Assembly: GCA_002383425.1 (NCBI GenBank)
Contig: DFYV01000146.1
Span: forward strand, 1-6,787
DNA length: 6,787 nt
Direction of reading: 5' to 3'
DNA from: Bacteroidales bacterium UBA4073
GTDB taxonomy: Bacteria; Bacteroidota; Bacteroidia; Bacteroidales; Tenuifilaceae
Shown here: piece after piece, positions 3,864 to 6,787 of the stretch
Layout of the letters: the number at the start of each line of letters is the position of its first letter
How positions within the stretch are numbered: position 1 is the stretch's first letter
Position numbers and translations under genes: made by a program
Notes under the pieces: model-generated
Told to the model about the DNA's origin: nothing
Database searches by the model: none
Seen by the model: the letters and a program-made list of their open reading frames with translations, nothing else

Positions 3864-6787
3864 ATGAGAAAGATTTTTCTGATAATCATTTTCTCATTCG
3901 TTTGGAATACAATTTTCCCTCAGAACGGATGGGAATGGGTCACGCACTTTTCTCAAAGTCCAAATCCAAATATAGGTTCTCCAAATTACGAGATGGATAT
4001 CTTTGATATTAAAAGATCATCAATCAGTAACATATATGTAATTGGGAATTATATCTCTAATATACATATTCAATCTGAATCTAGAATAGGATATCCAGAT
4101 CAATCTTCTACTTATACTGATATTTTTATTGCAAAATTTAATTCAGAAGGAAATCTTATATGGCTCAAAACAGCTGGCAGTTCCTTACATGATTATCCCG
4201 ATGCAATAGCTATTGATGAACAAGAAAATATATATGTTTCAGGAAGATTTCAAGACACATGCGACTTTGGTGATGGTATAACTCTTTCATCTACAGGTGG
4301 TTTTGATGGTTTTATTGCAAAATACAATTCTAATGGAGAAATTGTATGGGCTAAAAAGATAGCTTACGGAAACCTTGCTGACCGTATTTCCGCTATCACC
4401 ATTGGTAAGGATGGAAACCTATATGTTGCCGGAATGTCGCAGAGTACCAGTTTTAATGTGGGCGATAGCTTATTCACTAACGCCGACGCTTACAGAGATC
4501 TTTTCCTGGCCAGCTACACCCCCTCGGGAACTTTCCGTTGGTCACGACAAATACCCGGAACCAACAATAGCTCCCTATTCCGTGCCATAGCAGTTGATGA
4601 AACCAACTACCTTTACGCTGGAGGGGCCTTGGCAGGAACGCTGACCATTGATGGAACCCCTTATAGCTCTGGAGGAAGTGGCGATATTATTTTGATGAAA
4701 GCAAGCCCAACCGATGGCTCCGCCTTATGGGTGCGCAAAGGGGGAAGCGCTGCCGATGACCAGCTTAACAGCATTGCCGTTTACGATAACTTTACTTACC
4801 TTACAGGGTACATCCAAGGAACTGGAACTATTGATAGTACTGCATCGCAACAATCGTCGCAGTTCACCACTGCTGGAGGGAACGACATATTTCTTGCCAA
4901 GTATAACCTGGAAGGGCGGCTAATTTGGAAAAAAACGCTGGGTTCCACGGGTGGCGATGTGGGTTATGGATTGAACATCCTAAATAACGTAGTGGTTACA
5001 ACCGGATACTTTAACGGTACCATCAACTTTAATCTGGATACCATAGTATCGGGCGGGAATAACGATGCAGCCTTTTTTGTATTCGACGTGGAATCGAATG
5101 CTGTACTGGCCAAATCGGTTTCAGGCACACTCGACGACCGTGGCCAAGGTGTTGCCCTTGACACCAATTACAACGTTTACATTGGAGGGTACTTTAACTC
5201 GCCCACCCTTACTGTGGGCGACAGCACACTAACTAACTCGGCATCGGGTTACAAAGATGCATTCCTGGCTAAAAATAAAAACGAGTTTACCGCTTCATTC
5301 ACTTACAAAAAAGATGTCAGCTGTAATGGGGGTTCTGATGGGGCACTAACCGTAACCACGTATTTTGGTAATCCACCCTATACCTACTCATGGACTAAAG
5401 ATGGTTCCCCCTATTCGGCAACTGATTCTGCAATCACAAACCTTACAGCTGGCACTTACCAGGTAACCATTACCGATAACATCTCTAACCAGGCAATATT
5501 AAGCCATACTGTAACCCAACCCACTGCTTTAGGGTTAAGCTATACTAAAACCGATGTAAGCTGCTGGGGTAAAATGGATGGCAGCATTGATATAGCTGTT
5601 TCGGGCGGTACATCACCCTATAACTACTTTTGGACTTCAACCGATGGTAACGGGCATGTGGTAAATAGCGAAGATCAAACAGGCCTTTCAGCGGGTACCT
5701 ATCAGGTGCAAGTAAGTGATGCCAATGGCTGCAACCTTGACAGTAGTATTACGATAACCCAACCTGCCAAAATTACGATTACTGGTGTTGTAACACCCAT
5801 AACTGGTTCAGGAAATAATGGGGAAGTTAACATTACAGTTAGCGGTGGTTCAGGGACATACAGTAGTTATTCATGGTGGTTCGGCGGTTCAGAAATAGCA
5901 ACCACCGAGGATATATCAGGACTAAACAATGGAGGCGATTACAAGGTTATTGTTACAGACAATACCACTTGTAAAGACTCCAACACCTTTACCGTTCTCG
6001 ATGAGCGGGTATTCCATGCATGGGTTTCGTCGCAAACCAACGTAAAATGCAAGGGCGAAAGTACAGGTGACGTTACCGTTTCGTATGCTGAAAATGTTGG
6101 AACGGTTTCCATACTCTGGTCAAGCGGCGAAACAACATTTACCATAACCGGCAAACCCGCTGGTAGTTATTCCGCTACACTAACCGACGATTATTTAATT
6201 CCTGGCGACCCATCTGATGACAAAACCACCGTAGTAAATGTTGAAATTACAGAACCCTCGCAGGTTCTTAACGGAACAATCACAGCTTACCCAACCACAT
6301 GCTATGGCGGAACCGATGGTATATTAGACCTTACTCCCAGCGGAGGAACAACCCCTTACAGCTACTTGTGGAATACCACACCAGTTAGAATCACCCAGGA
6401 TTTAAGCAATTTGTCAGCCGGAATATATCAAGTAACCATAACCGATAATAACGGATGTACTGCAATAAGATCAGGTGAGGTTACCCAACCAGACAGCATC
6501 TATTTTGAATTTTTGTCAACTCAGCCATCGTGCTACAACACCTATACGGGCTCTGTAAGCGTCAATAACCTTACTGGTGGCACTGCTCCATACAATTACC
6601 TCTGGTCGAATACCCTTACATCTCCTACCATTTCAAATATAAAGAGTGGCAATTACTGGCTAAAAGTAACCGATAGCAAGGGTTGCAACCGAACCAAATC
6701 CACATACCTTGACCAACCATCCGAAATTTCGGTAAGCCACTCTGAAAACAAACCCACATGCCCCGAATCGAAAGACGGAAGCATTGG
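3864..6787 (+). CDS. Secreted propeller and SprB-repeat protein, 3' partial
   Basis: The frame is open from ATG 3864 to the window edge, with 974 complete codons, no internal stop and no end reached. Residues 1 to about 21 form a Sec signal peptide: MRKIF, an Ile/Phe-rich core, then FPQ before mature NGWEW. Residues 22-470 hold seven propeller units with the recurrent DIFLAK...W...D...YV.G pattern, like SBBP-type beta-propeller repeats. From about 479 come SprB-like repeats of 75-85 residues: C.GG.DG, then GGT.PY.Y.W, then LSAG.Y.V.VTD..GC, ending TQP. In the family, such proteins are large type IX secretion cargo carrying a C-terminal sorting domain, which would lie beyond this window. SprB itself is the gliding adhesin of Flavobacterium, but the repeat is widespread in non-gliders, so an adhesive surface role is inferred. 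Codons up to about residue 172 are much richer in A/T than the rest. Confidence 0.92.
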   Translation, partial: MRKIFLIIIFSFVWNTIFPQNGWEWVTHFSQSPNPNIGSPNYEMDIFDIKRSSISNIYVIGNYISNIHIQSESRIGYPDQSSTYTDIFIAKFNSEGNLIWLKTAGSSLHDYPDAIAIDEQENIYVSGRFQDTCDFGDGITLSSTGGFDGFIAKYNSNGEIVWAKKIAYGNLADRISAITIGKDGNLYVAGMSQSTSFNVGDSLFTNADAYRDLFLASYTPSGTFRWSRQIPGTNNSSLFRAIAVDETNYLYAGGALAGTLTIDGTPYSSGGSGDIILMKASPTDGSALWVRKGGSAADDQLNSIAVYDNFTYLTGYIQGTGTIDSTASQQSSQFTTAGGNDIFLAKYNLEGRLIWKKTLGSTGGDVGYGLNILNNVVVTTGYFNGTINFNLDTIVSGGNNDAAFFVFDVESNAVLAKSVSGTLDDRGQGVALDTNYNVYIGGYFNSPTLTVGDSTLTNSASGYKDAFLAKNKNEFTASFTYKKDVSCNGGSDGALTVTTYFGNPPYTYSWTKDGSPYSATDSAITNLTAGTYQVTITDNISNQAILSHTVTQPTALGLSYTKTDVSCWGKMDGSIDIAVSGGTSPYNYFWTSTDGNGHVVNSEDQTGLSAGTYQVQVSDANGCNLDSSITITQPAKITITGVVTPITGSGNNGEVNITVSGGSGTYSSYSWWFGGSEIATTEDISGLNNGGDYKVIVTDNTTCKDSNTFTVLDERVFHAWVSSQTNVKCKGESTGDVTVSYAENVGTVSILWSSGETTFTITGKPAGSYSATLTDDYLIPGDPSDDKTTVVNVEITEPSQVLNGTITAYPTTCYGGTDGILDLTPSGGTTPYSYLWNTTPVRITQDLSNLSAGIYQVTITDNNGCTAIRSGEVTQPDSIYFEFLSTQPSCYNTYTGSVSVNNLTGGTAPYNYLWSNTLTSPTISNIKSGNYWLKVTDSKGCNRTKSTYLDQPSEISVSHSENKPTCPESKDGSI
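3927..5273 (+). other. Seven-unit beta-propeller region of the SprB-repeat protein
   Basis: Each unit carries a strand of the form D-[IGLA]-F-[IL]-A-K. These begin at residues 86, 148, 212, 274, 341, 401 and 465, so the spacing is 62, 64, 62, 67, 60 and 64. Units 4 (DIILMK) and 6 (DAAFFV) are the most divergent. A W-containing strand (LIW, IVW, FRW, ALW, LIW) follows five of the seven; unit 6 has Leu there and unit 7 ends the domain. The N-terminal GWEWVTHF looks like the missing outer strand of unit 7, so the ring could close by the Velcro arrangement known in propellers. The seven-blade fold is inferred from periodicity. Confidence 0.75.
5298..6787 (+). repeat. Array of SprB-like repeats, six complete and one partial
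   Basis: Protein-level tandem repeats fall at residues 479-553, 554-634, 635-714, 715-798, 799-876 and 877-952, and a seventh starts at 953. Most end in TQP, TEP or DQP. Repeats 2, 5 and 6 are canonical, with both conserved Cys residues. Repeat 3 lacks the first Cys and ends LDE. Repeat 4 lacks the GGT.PY motif and has extra residues around its LIPGDPSDDK segment. The DNA of the units is well diverged, so this is an old array rather than a recent expansion. The seventh unit begins as the others do, so the array continues past the window. Confidence 0.85.

Noticed and set aside
4375..4385. Frameshift or gene fusion point in the SprB-repeat gene at the composition change
   Set aside because: The frame is continuous through this point and the propeller periodicity (units at residues 148 and 212) is undisturbed, so only the base composition changes.
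4375..6154. Short open frames at 4375-4590, 4714-4923, 4964-5167 and 5939-6154
   Set aside because: All lie within the large plus-strand frame starting at 3864, which carries coherent propeller and SprB repeats without a stop.

Overview
The window looks like chromosomal DNA from a member of the Bacteroidota, probably an environmental Bacteroidales-like lineage. Four things point there: a secreted protein with SprB-type repeats, the kind exported by the type IX secretion system; a lipoprotein with a relaxed lipobox; a TAnnTTTG promoter element; and long AT-rich intergenic regions filled with short degenerate tandem repeats. This assignment is an inference, because no rRNA or marker gene is present.

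Layout from left to right. Bases 1-180 are non-coding and carry two adjacent 7-bp tandem arrays. A plus-strand lipoprotein gene (best start 256, end 1434) encodes a probable propeller-fold domain of the DUF4185/DUF5005 kind. Bases 1435-1957 form a convergent intergenic region. It holds two small AT-rich hairpins, a patchwork of direct and inverted repeats built on CTCGYTACTA and ACTATCTACT words, and a 10-bp tandem array of about 17.5 copies. Two minus-strand sulfotransferase genes follow (3774-2863, then 2866-1958). They are tandem paralogues joined by a 4-base ATGA overlap and both keep the PAPS-binding residues. A divergent promoter region (3775-3863) separates them from a large plus-strand gene that starts at 3864 and runs off the right edge. 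I confirmed by codon-by-codon translation that it stays open for 974 complete codons. It encodes a signal peptide, a propeller of seven units spaced 60-67 residues apart, and six complete SprB-like repeats plus the start of a seventh.

How the genes may work together: all four products plausibly concern the cell envelope or surface. The sulfotransferases could place sulfate on a surface glycan or lipid, the lipoprotein could bind or process glycan, and the SprB-type protein could be a surface adhesin. Only the two sulfotransferase genes are clearly co-transcribed; the rest of the connection is inference. I do not see a clear new defence or mobile system. The least explained sequence is the repeat-dense convergent spacer and a sharply AT-rich block (about 3500-4380) that covers the 5' parts of both divergent genes.
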